Below, in pieces: positions 8,560 through 17,494 of a DNA stretch of 51,675 bases. This DNA is from Gammaproteobacteria bacterium (lineage in GTDB: Bacteria; Pseudomonadota; Gammaproteobacteria; Steroidobacterales; Steroidobacteraceae), in NCBI GenBank assembly GCA_028293805.1, contig JAQGOC010000061.1:1-51675 (forward strand), read 5' to 3'. Both the position numbers and the translations under genes were made by a program. The first letter of the stretch is position 1. Each line of letters starts with the position of its first letter. The notes under the pieces were generated by a model, which was not told the DNA's origin, ran no database searches, and saw nothing but the letters and a program-made list of their open reading frames with translations.

Positions 8560-10605
8560 TCAAACGATCATCGGCGGGACCTCCGGATAGCACTCGTACA
8601 CTGGGCCCAGCGCCTCCTTCAAGGGACCGAGCCAGGCCTCGTAGTGCCGCCAGTGGTCAACGCCTTCAGCGAATATGGGCTGCCGAACCTGTTCCGAGCT
8701 CGCCGTGCGCACCGCGCGGTTGTTCTCGTAGAAGCGCAGGCACTGGTCCTCGAACGGAAGTTCGCAGAACGCGAGCAACCGCCTGACTTCTCGCTCTGTG
8801 TCCTCGATCACATGCTCGTAGAACACGCGGTGTACCCGTCCCGGCAGGACGGCGTCGAAGTGCGCCATGAGTTCGACGTAATCGCGGTAGTACCGGCCGA
8901 TGTCTTCGAGCCCGTACGAGAAGTTCTGGCCGCGTGCGAAGTGCTGTTTGAAGCCTGAGAAACAGCAGCCGAGGGGGTGCCGACGCGCGTCGATGATCTT
9001 TGCGTTCGGCAGGATCAGGTGAATGAGTCCGACGTGCAGGCAGTTGTTCGGCATCTTGTCGATAAAGAACGGCGCCGCGGCCTTGCGTTGGATGCGTGTG
9101 TCGGTGAGGTACCGTTCGCCAAGCGCGCGCAGCTCCGCGTGGGTCAGATCGGAGATTGCCTCTGGATAGCGCAGCTCCGCATCTTTCGCGGTCCGACCTG
9201 CGAGCTCGCGGGCGATCGCTGGAATGTCCGGCAGCTCCATGGTGCCCTCGACCAGCGAGTGGCTCGCGAGGATCTGCTCGAGCAACGTGGATCCGGCGCG
9301 CGGGAGTCCCAGAATGAAGATCGGGTCCCGCGCCGGTGCCCCCGCGCCGGTGCGCTTCGCGAAAAAATCCGCCGTATAGAGCGCCTTCGATCGACGCACA
9401 TATGCAGTGTTGTCGTTCGCGTTGTACGGATGGTGCTCGCGCCGGATCGCGTTGCCGGCAGCGTAGTGGGCGAAAGACTCCTCGAAGATTTCCGCGTCCT
9501 CGAGTGCTTTGCCGAGGGCGAACTCGAAGTGGAGGCGGTCGTCCGCCACCAGGTCATCGCGCCCGAGCGCTGCGTGCATCGTCGTAACGTCGGCCTCCGT
9601 GAATCGGAACGTCTTGAGGTTCGCAAGGCTCCAGTAGACCTCGCCGAGTGTCGGTTGAATGAGGAGCGCTTGGCGATAAGCCGCGATGGCGTCGCTCTGT
9701 CGGCGAGCGGTCTTCAGCGCGTGGCCGTAGCTCATCCAGATCTTGGCCTGCTCCGGGTATTCCTTGAGCACGGCCTCGTAGATCTCGAGCGACTCCGAAT
9801 AGTCGCCCAGGGTCGCGAGCACGGCCGCCTTCAGATTCCGATAGCTCGGATTTTGGGGGTCCGATGCGACGAGGCGCTGCATCTGCGCCAGCGTCTCGGC
9901 GGCCTTGGCCTGGCGAAAGAGGACTACTGCGTAGTTGAAGCGCGCGGGCGCGAAGTTTGGCGCCAGCTCGAGGCACCGGGCCAGTAGTAATTCTGCGTCG
10001 GGATAGCGGCGCAGCCGGGCCGCCACCTCGGCTAGCATTCGCAGGGCCGCTATGTCGGTAGGGTACTGTTTGAGATGAGCGCGCAGTAGCGCTTCCGCCT
10101 CTGCGAGTTTGTTCTCGACCAAAGCCACAGCGGGCTGCAGAAGTCGGGGATCCCTTGTCGCCGCCTTGAGGTAGAGCGCGCGCGCGTGTTCTGCACCTTT
10201 CGCATCCCCCAACAGATCGAGATGGTCGGCCAGCAAGCGCCAGCCGTCGGGCAGATCTGGCTTGAGCCGCACCGCGTGCCTGAGCGCGGCGACTGCGTGT
10301 ACGCCGCGACCAGCTTCGCCGAGAGCAATTCCGAGTTCGAGAGACACGGCCGCGGAGCGGAGCTGCTCGCGAGCCAGCGGCTCGAGCACCTCGAGCGCTG
10401 CGCCAGTTTGCCCAGACAGCCGGTACGCTGTGCCGAGAATGAGCCGGGCCTGCGGGTGGCCGGGGGCCGCTCTCAATACTTCACGTGCCTGCTCGGCAGC
10501 AAGCCCAAGATCCTTTTCGAGGAGCCGAGCCGCGTGAGCCAGCGCGACGTCGAGCGTGCCGACAGCGTCCGAAGCACTGCCCGACGGCGAACTGTCTCCA
10601 GACAC
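8560..10605 (-). CDS. Tetratricopeptide-repeat sulfotransferase
   Basis: 681 residues; the GTG start at 10605 follows AAGGA with good spacing. The first 360 residues are tandem TPR-like helical hairpins (for example ALRMLAEVAARLRRYPDAEL and IWMSYGHALKTARRQSDAIA). The C-terminal domain (about 425-650) is a sulfotransferase. It has the 5'-phosphosulfate loop of PAPS-binding enzymes at about 435-446 (PRAGSTLLEQIL), a FIDKMPNN segment at about 514, and a DARRHPLGCCFSGFKQ 3'-phosphate-binding stretch near 540. The reaction is transfer of sulfate from PAPS to a hydroxyl or tyrosyl acceptor. The fusion to TPRs suggests a protein or peptide acceptor, as in tyrosylprotein sulfotransferases, but that is inference. 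It lies 16 bases after the M20 peptidase gene, so it is probably the last gene of a three-gene operon. Confidence 0.93.
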   Translation of the reverse strand: MSGDSSPSGSASDAVGTLDVALAHAARLLEKDLGLAAEQAREVLRAAPGHPQARLILGTAYRLSGQTGAALEVLEPLAREQLRSAAVSLELGIALGEAGRGVHAVAALRHAVRLKPDLPDGWRLLADHLDLLGDAKGAEHARALYLKAATRDPRLLQPAVALVENKLAEAEALLRAHLKQYPTDIAALRMLAEVAARLRRYPDAELLLARCLELAPNFAPARFNYAVVLFRQAKAAETLAQMQRLVASDPQNPSYRNLKAAVLATLGDYSESLEIYEAVLKEYPEQAKIWMSYGHALKTARRQSDAIAAYRQALLIQPTLGEVYWSLANLKTFRFTEADVTTMHAALGRDDLVADDRLHFEFALGKALEDAEIFEESFAHYAAGNAIRREHHPYNANDNTAYVRRSKALYTADFFAKRTGAGAPARDPIFILGLPRAGSTLLEQILASHSLVEGTMELPDIPAIARELAGRTAKDAELRYPEAISDLTHAELRALGERYLTDTRIQRKAAAPFFIDKMPNNCLHVGLIHLILPNAKIIDARRHPLGCCFSGFKQHFARGQNFSYGLEDIGRYYRDYVELMAHFDAVLPGRVHRVFYEHVIEDTEREVRRLLAFCELPFEDQCLRFYENNRAVRTASSEQVRQPIFAEGVDHWRHYEAWLGPLKEALGPVYECYPEVPPMIV

Positions 10606-10621
10606 GTGCTTGTCCTTGTCG

Positions 10622-11935
10622 CTAGGTGCCCCGGGTCAGATGGTAAATCAGCAGGGCCGCCCGCTTGGCTTGCATTGGCAGGGCTTTGAGATCAATCGTC
10701 TCGCCGGTGGTGTGCAGGCCGTCCCCTTCGGCACCCAACCCCGAGATCGTGTCGACGTAGGGCGCAACGAACGACGAGTCGCCGGCGCCACGGCGCATCG
10801 GGTCGAGTGCCTGCACCCGACCGAAACCGAGCTCCTGGCTGGCCTCGCTGTAGCGCTCCAGCAGAGCCGCATTGCCGGCCGTCGGGGCCATGGGCGGGTA
10901 TCCATCCTCCTCGAACGCGATCTCGGAGTGTGTGCCGGGAAGGCTCGAGGCGACGATGGCCTGCATCCGCTGCTCGATGCGAGTCACCTGCTCGGGCCGG
11001 AGCCCGCGGATATCTCCGACAGCCTGCGCCTCGGACGGCACAATGTTGTCCTTGCCGTCCGCCGAGGCGCCGCCCGCGGGCTCGACGTGAACGCTTACAC
11101 CGCCGAGGGCGAGCCCAGCGCTAATCGTCAAATCGGGCTCGCGCAGCTCGTCGTGGAACCGATTGAGAATCCGGCTCATCTCAAAAATCGAGCCGTCGCC
11201 GATCTCCTTCGTGAAGATCGCACCCGAGTGGCCGGAATGCGCGTGAACCGACACCGTCCAGCTGGTCGCGCCGCGCCTTGCCGTCGACACGAAGTCCTGG
11301 CCGTCGACCCGCATCCCTGCTTCGAAGCACAGCGTCGCATCGGCGTGCTTGCCGGCCTCGATGAACGCCGCCCTGGCGGTTCCCACGGGCGAGCCCGGAT
11401 GCTCCTCGTCGGCGGTAATGAATACGGTGAGCCGGGCTCCCTCGAGGGCACCAGCCGCCTTGAGTGCCTTCAGAGCCGAGAGCATGACGATCAGGCCCCC
11501 TTTGTCGTCCACGACGCCAGGCCCGGCCGCGCTGTCGCCGTGCCGGATGAATTGGAGGAACTGACTGGAAGGCTCAAACACAGTGTCCATGTGGCCTATC
11601 AGCAGGACGCGCTTTCCCCGCCGCCCCTCGTGTTCGGCCACGAGATGCGGCGCGCGGCCGACGGCATCCATCGAAACCCAGTGCGTGCGGAAACCCAGGG
11701 CACTGAACTGCGCCTCCAGCACCTTACCGACCTCATGGACACCGGTCAGATTGAAGGTGCCTGAATTGATTCCGACGATCCGTCCCAGAAGGTCCACGGA
11801 GGCGTCCGCCTCTGAATCGACGGCGCGAGTGATCGCCCCCGATATCCGGCGCCCGTCCTCCGCAGCCCCCGCGCTCGCGACGGCGATGCTGAGAAGCCCT
11901 ATCCCAACTCCCAAACCGACCTTGAACATTCGCAT
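10622..11935 (-). CDS. Secreted M20-family metallopeptidase (glutamate carboxypeptidase-like)
   Basis: 437 residues with a signal peptide (about 1-24, cleavage after SAGA). All M20 dizinc ligands and the catalytic base are visible: GHMDT (His115, Asp117), GPGVVDDKGG (bridging Asp near 143), ADEE (Glu177/Glu178), FEAG (Glu205) and a C-terminal GLHTTGE histidine. The dimerisation lid lies between about residues 215 and 325. The family (CPG2-like) cleaves C-terminal glutamate or other amino acids from peptides and N-acyl or pteroyl conjugates in the periplasm. It sits between a TBDR gene (34 bases upstream) and a sulfotransferase gene (16 bases downstream) on the same strand. This suggests that it processes whatever the receptor imports. 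Confidence 0.93.
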   Translation of the reverse strand: MRMFKVGLGVGIGLLSIAVASAGAAEDGRRISGAITRAVDSEADASVDLLGRIVGINSGTFNLTGVHEVGKVLEAQFSALGFRTHWVSMDAVGRAPHLVAEHEGRRGKRVLLIGHMDTVFEPSSQFLQFIRHGDSAAGPGVVDDKGGLIVMLSALKALKAAGALEGARLTVFITADEEHPGSPVGTARAAFIEAGKHADATLCFEAGMRVDGQDFVSTARRGATSWTVSVHAHSGHSGAIFTKEIGDGSIFEMSRILNRFHDELREPDLTISAGLALGGVSVHVEPAGGASADGKDNIVPSEAQAVGDIRGLRPEQVTRIEQRMQAIVASSLPGTHSEIAFEEDGYPPMAPTAGNAALLERYSEASQELGFGRVQALDPMRRGAGDSSFVAPYVDTISGLGAEGDGLHTTGETIDLKALPMQAKRAALLIYHLTRGT

Positions 11936-11969
11936 ATAGCTATCCCGGCTCCTCGTCGTCGCGCCTGCC

Positions 11970-14345
11970 TCAGAACTTCTGTCCGAACCTTACTCCCACT
12001 ACGCGCGGCTGTGTCGGCACGATGTAGGTCGCGATAGGTCCGCAGCTGCTGCATTGCGAATATCGGAATATCTCGCCTCGCTTGTCAAACAGGTTCGTGA
12101 CGAACAGGTCCACCGTGAAGTTACCCTTCTCGGCGCCCGACGTGAGATCCACCGTCGCGTAGGCCGGCTGCTGGCCGAGCTGGGTTCGCTGTGTCGTGCG
12201 CAAGTCGTCCCATTGCGAGGACTGATAGAGCGCGGCGGCCAGCACGTGCCCTTCCGCCGTGCCCAGCGGAAACGTGTATCGCGCGGTAACATTTGCCTTG
12301 ACCTTGGAGGTGCTGGGGAGCTGCTGTCCCTGCGGCGCCAGTGGGGCAAATGTGGATCCATTGGGATTCACGCAGGGGTTGCTCGTCATCGGACTGCCGT
12401 CCGGATTCAGCCGTCCGCAATAGTTCTCCTTCAACTTCGGGTCCATCAGCGTCAGCCCGCTGGTGAGCAGAAGTCGTGGCGTCGCGGACCAGCTGAGGTC
12501 GGATTCGAAGCCCCAGACTTCGGCGGCTCCTGCATTGGCAATGCGCGTCAGGTTGTTGGCGCCGCGGAAGCCGAACTGGAAGTCCTTCCAATCCTCGTGA
12601 AAAATCGCGGCGTTCACGCGAAACGTGTTTGCGAACGTCATCTTCCATCCCAGCTCGACATTCGTGAGAAAGTCCGCCTGGTAAGGGGGGAGGCTGCCGG
12701 CACGATTGATGCCACCGGGCCGGAACCCGGTCGACCAGGTTGCGTACACCAGTTTCGAGTCATCGAGCCTGTAGGTGACGTTGAGCTTATGCGTGTTGCC
12801 GGTGTCCTTCGACGCCTTGTCGAACGAAAGGCACGGGCCGCCGTAAATGCCGCCCGGGCTGATGCAGCCATTCTCCCCGACGAGGCCGGCTATCGGATTG
12901 CCGGCGGCCAGGCCGGTGAACCCGGCAAGTGTGTTGTCGTATTTGAACTGGCGGAAGCCACCGGTCACTGTCAAGTTCGGCAGAATGTCGTAACTCAGCT
13001 CGGCGAACGCCGCGTAGTCCCGATCGACTCGCATCTGCTCCGTGAGCCACCAGGTGTCCGTCCAGCCCTTGATGGAGTACAGAGGATCGAGCCCCGCAAT
13101 CACATAGCTGCGCTCGATCTGGTGCTGCTGGCGCTGGTAGAACACTCCGGCGACCGCGCGTAAGGGGTACTGCTTCGGCGTGGCGATCCGCAGCTCCTGG
13201 CTCACCTTTTGGAATCTGTCCTTGCCGAGGATCTCCTGCGAGGGGTCGATCTGCGCGTTGTTCGGGCCGACCCATAGCTGCGCGTAGCTCGCAAAGCTCT
13301 GGTAGGCGAGGGTGTAGTCGGAGTAATCGGACTGCGTATTGTTCTGACGCTTCAGAAACGCGCCCGTGTAGGTGATGTCGAAATCGGCAACCTTGCCCTC
13401 GATGGTGAGCGCGGCATCGACGAAATGATCGTCGGTGCTATCCGGATGGAAGCGCTTCACCTGCAGGTCGCCGACGGCCGGATCGTAGCCGAAGACGCCG
13501 GTCGACTTCGTTTCCTGGGCCATCAGAACCGGGGTCACCGTCCAGCTATCGTTGATATCCACCTTCAGTGCGGCGCGCCCGCCGTAGACATCGACGTCGT
13601 TGTAATGCTTCTTGGCGAAGCTCGAGTTGTTGATTGTCCCGCCGACCGCATACGTGCGCGTCGCCGGCACATTGTCGATGAACCCGGAGGTGTGCTCGTC
13701 CCAGCCGACCAGCCGAACCGCGGCCCGGTCGGACAATGGTATGTTCACGAACCCCTCGACCGTGCCTCCGGGCCCGCCATGGGCCATGAAGCTGCCTTGA
13801 ACGTCATAGGCAGCCTCGAAACCGGCAGGGTTCGGCTTGTTCGTGATGATGCGCACGGTGCCGGACTCCGAGCTCGCGCCGTACAGCGTGCCTTGAGGTC
13901 CAGCGAGCGCCTCGATTCGAGTGATGTCGTACAGGTGCAGATCAAGGGCGCCTTGGATCGTCGTGATCGGCTGATCATCGAGGTAGGTGCCCACCGTCGG
14001 CTGCGGTCCCGAGTGATTGGGGTCGTGGTCGGCCGAGATGCCCCGAATCAACACGCGCGCATAGCCGGGACCCGCGGTCTGAAAGGACACACTCGGCAAA
14101 AACTTCGCGTAGTCGTTGACGTTCTGGATGTGGAGCTCCTCCATCCGCTCGTTCGTGATGGCTTGGACCGCGAGCGGCACCGACTGCAGCGTCTCCGCGC
14201 GCCGGGTCGCGGTGACGGTGATCTCTTCCAACGCGGTGACCGGCGGCGTCTGCTGCGCGAACGCGACCGACGCGGAGGTCACCAGCGGCAAGCCCACCCA
14301 GGCTGTGCGGCCACGGGCCCGTTTCATCTTGGATTTGCGCGACAT
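11970..14345 (-). CDS. TonB-dependent receptor (no STN domain)
   Basis: The ATG at 14345 has GGGAGAGAGAAACTC just upstream, a strong ribosome-binding site, so the longer in-frame extension is ignored. The product is 791 residues. A signal peptide (MSRKSKMKRARGR..., cleavage near VAFAQ) is followed by a TonB box (LEEITVTATRR) and a plug domain (about 50-170: SVPLAVQAITNERMEEL, RVLIRGISADHDPN, IEALAGPQGTLYGASSESGT). The barrel that follows ends in GVRFGQKF with a terminal Phe. The TATRRAE and GPQGTLYG wording is typical of the large sphingomonad/xanthomonad-style TBDR group whose ligands are often carbohydrates, peptides or aromatics. The leader contains tandem repeats and hairpins (14452-14544). 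First gene of the operon TBDR - M20 peptidase - TPR-sulfotransferase. Confidence 0.94.
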   Translation of the reverse strand: MSRKSKMKRARGRTAWVGLPLVTSASVAFAQQTPPVTALEEITVTATRRAETLQSVPLAVQAITNERMEELHIQNVNDYAKFLPSVSFQTAGPGYARVLIRGISADHDPNHSGPQPTVGTYLDDQPITTIQGALDLHLYDITRIEALAGPQGTLYGASSESGTVRIITNKPNPAGFEAAYDVQGSFMAHGGPGGTVEGFVNIPLSDRAAVRLVGWDEHTSGFIDNVPATRTYAVGGTINNSSFAKKHYNDVDVYGGRAALKVDINDSWTVTPVLMAQETKSTGVFGYDPAVGDLQVKRFHPDSTDDHFVDAALTIEGKVADFDITYTGAFLKRQNNTQSDYSDYTLAYQSFASYAQLWVGPNNAQIDPSQEILGKDRFQKVSQELRIATPKQYPLRAVAGVFYQRQQHQIERSYVIAGLDPLYSIKGWTDTWWLTEQMRVDRDYAAFAELSYDILPNLTVTGGFRQFKYDNTLAGFTGLAAGNPIAGLVGENGCISPGGIYGGPCLSFDKASKDTGNTHKLNVTYRLDDSKLVYATWSTGFRPGGINRAGSLPPYQADFLTNVELGWKMTFANTFRVNAAIFHEDWKDFQFGFRGANNLTRIANAGAAEVWGFESDLSWSATPRLLLTSGLTLMDPKLKENYCGRLNPDGSPMTSNPCVNPNGSTFAPLAPQGQQLPSTSKVKANVTARYTFPLGTAEGHVLAAALYQSSQWDDLRTTQRTQLGQQPAYATVDLTSGAEKGNFTVDLFVTNLFDKRGEIFRYSQCSSCGPIATYIVPTQPRVVGVRFGQKF

Positions 14346-14451
14346 GAGTTTCTCTCTCCCAGTTATTCTAATAATTGGACCGATCACCGCAGTCGGCCTT
14401 CCGACAAAACGGCGCGGCGTGGCAGGACGGCGCTGCCGCTTCGGGTGCGCC

Positions 14452-14480
14452 ATGCGCGTGTGGACGGGATGCGCGTGTGG
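14452..14480. repeat. Two 12-bp direct repeats in the TBDR leader
   Basis: ATGCGCGTGTGG occurs at 14452-14463 and again at 14469-14480, separated by ACGGG (period 17). They lie 107-135 bases upstream of the TBDR start codon. Their exact identity and position suggest a regulator binding site, possibly for the adjacent OmpR-type response regulator, which classically binds direct repeats. No experimental basis. Confidence 0.5.
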
Positions 14481-14493
14481 CTTCCCATCAGCA

Positions 14494-14544
14494 TGGCGTG
14501 GCTCGCCACGCCAGCTACTGCCTGTTGCGGCATCAGGTGCCGCA
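14494..14544 (-). promoter_or_regulatory. Two adjacent perfect stem-loops upstream of the TBDR operon
   Basis: TGGCGTGG/CCACGCCA (14494-14501 and 14506-14513, 4-base loop) and TGCGGCA/TGCCGCA (14526-14532 and 14538-14544, 5-base loop) are both exact. If the operon transcript starts upstream of them, they would form a structured 5' leader; otherwise they could be protein-binding sites. I could not match the region to a known riboswitch consensus. Confidence 0.4.
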
Positions 14545-14607
14545 TCATGCGGGTCCGCAGCTTTCAAGAACCTGTCAGGGGAAGGAAAACTCTGGCGTCG
14601 AATGACC

Positions 14608-14636
14608 CAAAAAGGGGCACTGCTGCGCAAGCGCAG
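14608..14636 (-). terminator. Possible intrinsic terminator of the two-component operon
   Basis: Reading the minus strand just past the histidine kinase stop, the palindrome CTGCGCTTGCGCAG (14636-14623) is followed after nine bases by TTTTT (14613-14609). The stem is short and the T run a little distant, so this is a moderate call. Confidence 0.35.
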
Positions 14637-14662
14637 ATTCCGTCAAATGCGCGATGGCCCTA

Positions 14663-16522
14663 TCAGCTCAGGCAGACCCGGACACGCAGACCGCGGTTGT
14701 TTGCGCCAGAGCTCATTCTGATCTCGGCATTCAAGCTCGCGGCGAGGGACTGGACGATGGCCAATCCCAATCCGCTGCCCGCTCGGCTCTGATCGCGGCT
14801 GAGCCGGTAAAATCGCGTGAACACCTTCTCGTGCTCGGCCACCGGGATTCCGGGGCCGTCGTCTTCCACATCGACGACGTGCCTGCCATTGTCCTCGGAG
14901 AGCCCGATCACGACGCTTCCGCCGGCATTGTTGTAGCGGATCGCGTTATCGATGAGATTGGAGAAAATCTCGTTGATCACGATGGGATTGGTTTGGGTCG
15001 GGAAGGGCCGCGGCTGCGCTTCGAAGCGCAGTTCGATCGAAGCCTCGAGCGCTTGCGCCGCATGCTTCGCCGCGGTTTCCTGAATGACCTCGCGCAGGTC
15101 GATCGTTTCTGGCTCCTGGTCGAATGATTGGCCGTCGGCCCGCGCCAGTTTCAGCAGCTGAATGAGCAGACGCTGCAGCCGATCGGCGGCTTCCTGGATG
15201 TCCTTGAACGAGGAATAGGCGGGGTCGTTCGCCGGAATGAGCTCGCCCAGCACCGAGATATGAGTATGAAGGATCGTCAGCGGCGTTCGCATCTGATGCG
15301 AAGCATCCGCTGTAAAGCGGCTCATCGCTTGCTGCAGACGCTCGGCTTCGAGCGCGCTGACACGCAGGATCTCGAGCGCCTGCGCCATCCTGCCGAGCTC
15401 GTCGGGGCTGTCGGTAGTGGGGACCGCATCGTCGAATTCACGGCGGCTCAGGCGGGCGACGGCTCCAGTCAGGATTTTCATCGGACGGGCCAATCGGCGC
15501 TGCACATTGAAAACTGCAAAGGCGGCAAACGCGATGACGGAGGTCAGGTCCACGCCGGCAATGAGCAGCATCCGAAACGAGGCGGCGCGAATGGCCGCCG
15601 CGTGCCGGTTGGCCTCCACCTGAGCCTCTTGGGCGATGGCGAGTATTGATTCGAACGGGCGATCGCAGAGGGCGGTCCATTCGCCGCTCGCGACAGCCGG
15701 TTTTCCCGAGCCGTCGAAGCGTTCCAGAATGGCATCGACCTCGCTCTGCGCTTGTTTGGTTTCCTTGCGCGCCATGTCAATGCGCTCCCGCACGGCGATC
15801 GATACGCCCGGCCGGAGCAGAAACTCATCGAGCGTGTCCCATGCGGCAGTGTAGACGGCGCGATTCCCATGCCAGATCTCGAGCTGCCTGGCATCCATGG
15901 GCAAGCTGCTGCCCGCGTTCGGACGCAAGAGCGAGCATTGCCGCCCATAGCGATCACGGATGGTCCAGGCGGTGCGACGAATCTGTACCATCTCGGCAAT
16001 CATCGGGTCGCCGATCCTCACTGTGTTGCCGATCACAGCCGAGCCGGTATTGAGCCAGTCGACCAATACGTCGACGGCCTCGCGCCAGTCATCGATCGCA
16101 TGCAGATTGCGCTCGGCTCGCGGGCGGCCTGCCAGCGTATCGACAGTGAATTGCAGCGCTTCCATTTTCTGCCACGCCGTTTGGACGGCGGTGGCGTATT
16201 GGAGATGATCGGCGAAGTCCGCGGCCTGCAGGGCCTCCAGCGCGGTTGTCACCGTCCTGGCGGCATCGTGATGCGTGGCGCCGATGATGGGCCGCGGGTC
16301 ATCCTGTGCAATCAGCGCTGTGCTGATCTTCGGAATCTGCGCGCGAACCGTTACCAGGGCATTGAAAAGGGTCTCATCGGCGCTGGTCAGGCGGACGATG
16401 CGACCGGCCAGCGCGTAGTGGCTCCAGGCCTGAATGGCCAGTATCAGCGCTGCCACGAACAGGCCGGTCATTACAATGGCCAGGGAGGCGATCAGGAACT
16501 TCGTTATCGACGCTTTGAACAT
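14663..16522 (-). CDS. Sensor histidine kinase of a two-component system
   Basis: About 619 residues from the ATG at 16522 (GAGTGGACGGA precedes it; a GTG 9 bases upstream is also in frame). Two membrane helices (about 9-32 and 316-338) flank a long, mostly helical periplasmic sensor domain. A HAMP linker follows (about 340-392, RRLARPMKILTGAVARLSRR). The HisKA domain has the phosphorylatable His near 409 (DASHQMRTPLTIL). The ATPase domain has its N box (NLIDNAIRYNN), G1 (DDGPGIP), F (FTRFYR) and G2 (GSGLGLAIV) boxes. It should autophosphorylate and pass phosphate to the response regulator encoded just upstream (113 bases apart, same strand). The sensor domain is not one I recognise. The next gene on the strand is the TBDR operon, a plausible target. 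Confidence 0.95.
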   Translation of the reverse strand: MFKASITKFLIASLAIVMTGLFVAALILAIQAWSHYALAGRIVRLTSADETLFNALVTVRAQIPKISTALIAQDDPRPIIGATHHDAARTVTTALEALQAADFADHLQYATAVQTAWQKMEALQFTVDTLAGRPRAERNLHAIDDWREAVDVLVDWLNTGSAVIGNTVRIGDPMIAEMVQIRRTAWTIRDRYGRQCSLLRPNAGSSLPMDARQLEIWHGNRAVYTAAWDTLDEFLLRPGVSIAVRERIDMARKETKQAQSEVDAILERFDGSGKPAVASGEWTALCDRPFESILAIAQEAQVEANRHAAAIRAASFRMLLIAGVDLTSVIAFAAFAVFNVQRRLARPMKILTGAVARLSRREFDDAVPTTDSPDELGRMAQALEILRVSALEAERLQQAMSRFTADASHQMRTPLTILHTHISVLGELIPANDPAYSSFKDIQEAADRLQRLLIQLLKLARADGQSFDQEPETIDLREVIQETAAKHAAQALEASIELRFEAQPRPFPTQTNPIVINEIFSNLIDNAIRYNNAGGSVVIGLSEDNGRHVVDVEDDGPGIPVAEHEKVFTRFYRLSRDQSRAGSGLGLAIVQSLAASLNAEIRMSSGANNRGLRVRVCLS

Positions 16523-16645
16523 TCCGTCCACTCAGGCTGGAATTGCGCATAGGCACCCGGATGCCAGGGGTGATGCCCGCGAGAGCGGGTAGCTCGCCAC
16601 ACAGGAGAGCCTGACAGGCCCGATAGAACCCTGGCGAAGAAAACA

Positions 16646-17314
16646 TCAGCCCGCCTTGAGCATGTAGCCAAGCCCTTTCATCGTTTTGATCGCAGGCCCG
16701 TCGGGCTCGAGCTTCCTGCGCAGGCGGGCGACATACACTTCGACCGTGTTGTGTGCCACTGCATCGCCATAATTGAAAACTTCGGCGATCAGCCGTTCTT
16801 TGGAGACGACGTTGCCCACTTTGGCCGTCAATCGATCGAGCACCGCCCATTCGCGTCGCCGCAGCTGCAGGGGCCGTCCGCAGACGTCTGCCTTGGCGCG
16901 GGAGCGGTCGATGGTCAGATTGCCGATGACGAGAACCGGACTGGGTTCGCCAGGGTCACGGCGCAAGAGCGCCCGGACACGCGCGCCCAATTCGCTCGCG
17001 TTGAAGGGCTTCAACAGGTAATCGTCGGCGCCGAGATCGAGGCCCTTGACCCGATCGGTAACCTGGTCCCGGGCGCTCAATATGAGAATGGGAGTCTTGC
17101 TGCCCCGGGCGCGCAGCTTCTTGAGCACCTCAAATCCCGACATGTCGGGCAGGCCGATGTCCAGTATGACCAGACTGCACGGCTCTGCGTCGGCCAGCAG
17201 GAGTGCTGTCTCGCCGTCTTTCGCAGTGTGAGCCGCGTGGCCCGCGGATTTTAGAAGCGCGACAATCCCCCGCGACAGCGCAGGGTCATCCTCGACCAGC
17301 AGGATCCGAGCCAT
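16646..17314 (-). CDS. OmpR/PhoB-family response regulator
   Basis: 222 residues. The receiver domain (about 1-115) has the acidic pocket (LLVEDDPALSRG), the phosphoacceptor Asp near 51 (LVILDIGLPDMSGFE), the Thr/Ser switch (ILSARD) and Lys of KPF near 102. The C-terminal winged helix (about 130-222: LQLRRREWAVLDRLTAKVG, NTVEVYVARLRRKLEPDG) is of the OmpR type and binds direct-repeat DNA. The ATG at 17314 starts at the receiver domain as expected. It is the first gene of the regulator-kinase pair. The wording around AHTAKDGETALLLADAEPCS resembles QseB/TctD-like regulators, but I do not assign a name. Confidence 0.95.
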   Translation of the reverse strand: MARILLVEDDPALSRGIVALLKSAGHAAHTAKDGETALLLADAEPCSLVILDIGLPDMSGFEVLKKLRARGSKTPILILSARDQVTDRVKGLDLGADDYLLKPFNASELGARVRALLRRDPGEPSPVLVIGNLTIDRSRAKADVCGRPLQLRRREWAVLDRLTAKVGNVVSKERLIAEVFNYGDAVAHNTVEVYVARLRRKLEPDGPAIKTMKGLGYMLKAG

Positions 17315-17494
17315 TAATGTCCACCCCTGGTTGTTTCCCCGGCAGGTCCGGCCTACGCAGGAGCAGGCGGAGTACGCTCCAAAGTACCGGGTCTATAGAC
17401 ATCCATCTAGAGCGAGCGCGGCGGCGGAAGGAATCATAGCATAGCTCCGGCCGCCTCCCGTTCGGGCGGGATTACCGAGGGCGCGTCGTAAATC

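Noticed and set aside
12054-13163. Long plus-strand open frames opposite the TBDR gene
   Set aside because: They are antisense frames of a high-GC gene without start signals; the opposite strand carries clear TBDR motifs.
17395-17475. Possible promoter (GTCTATAGAC palindrome) for the response regulator gene and a CCCGTTCGGG stem
   Set aside because: No matching -35, short stems common in GC-rich DNA.
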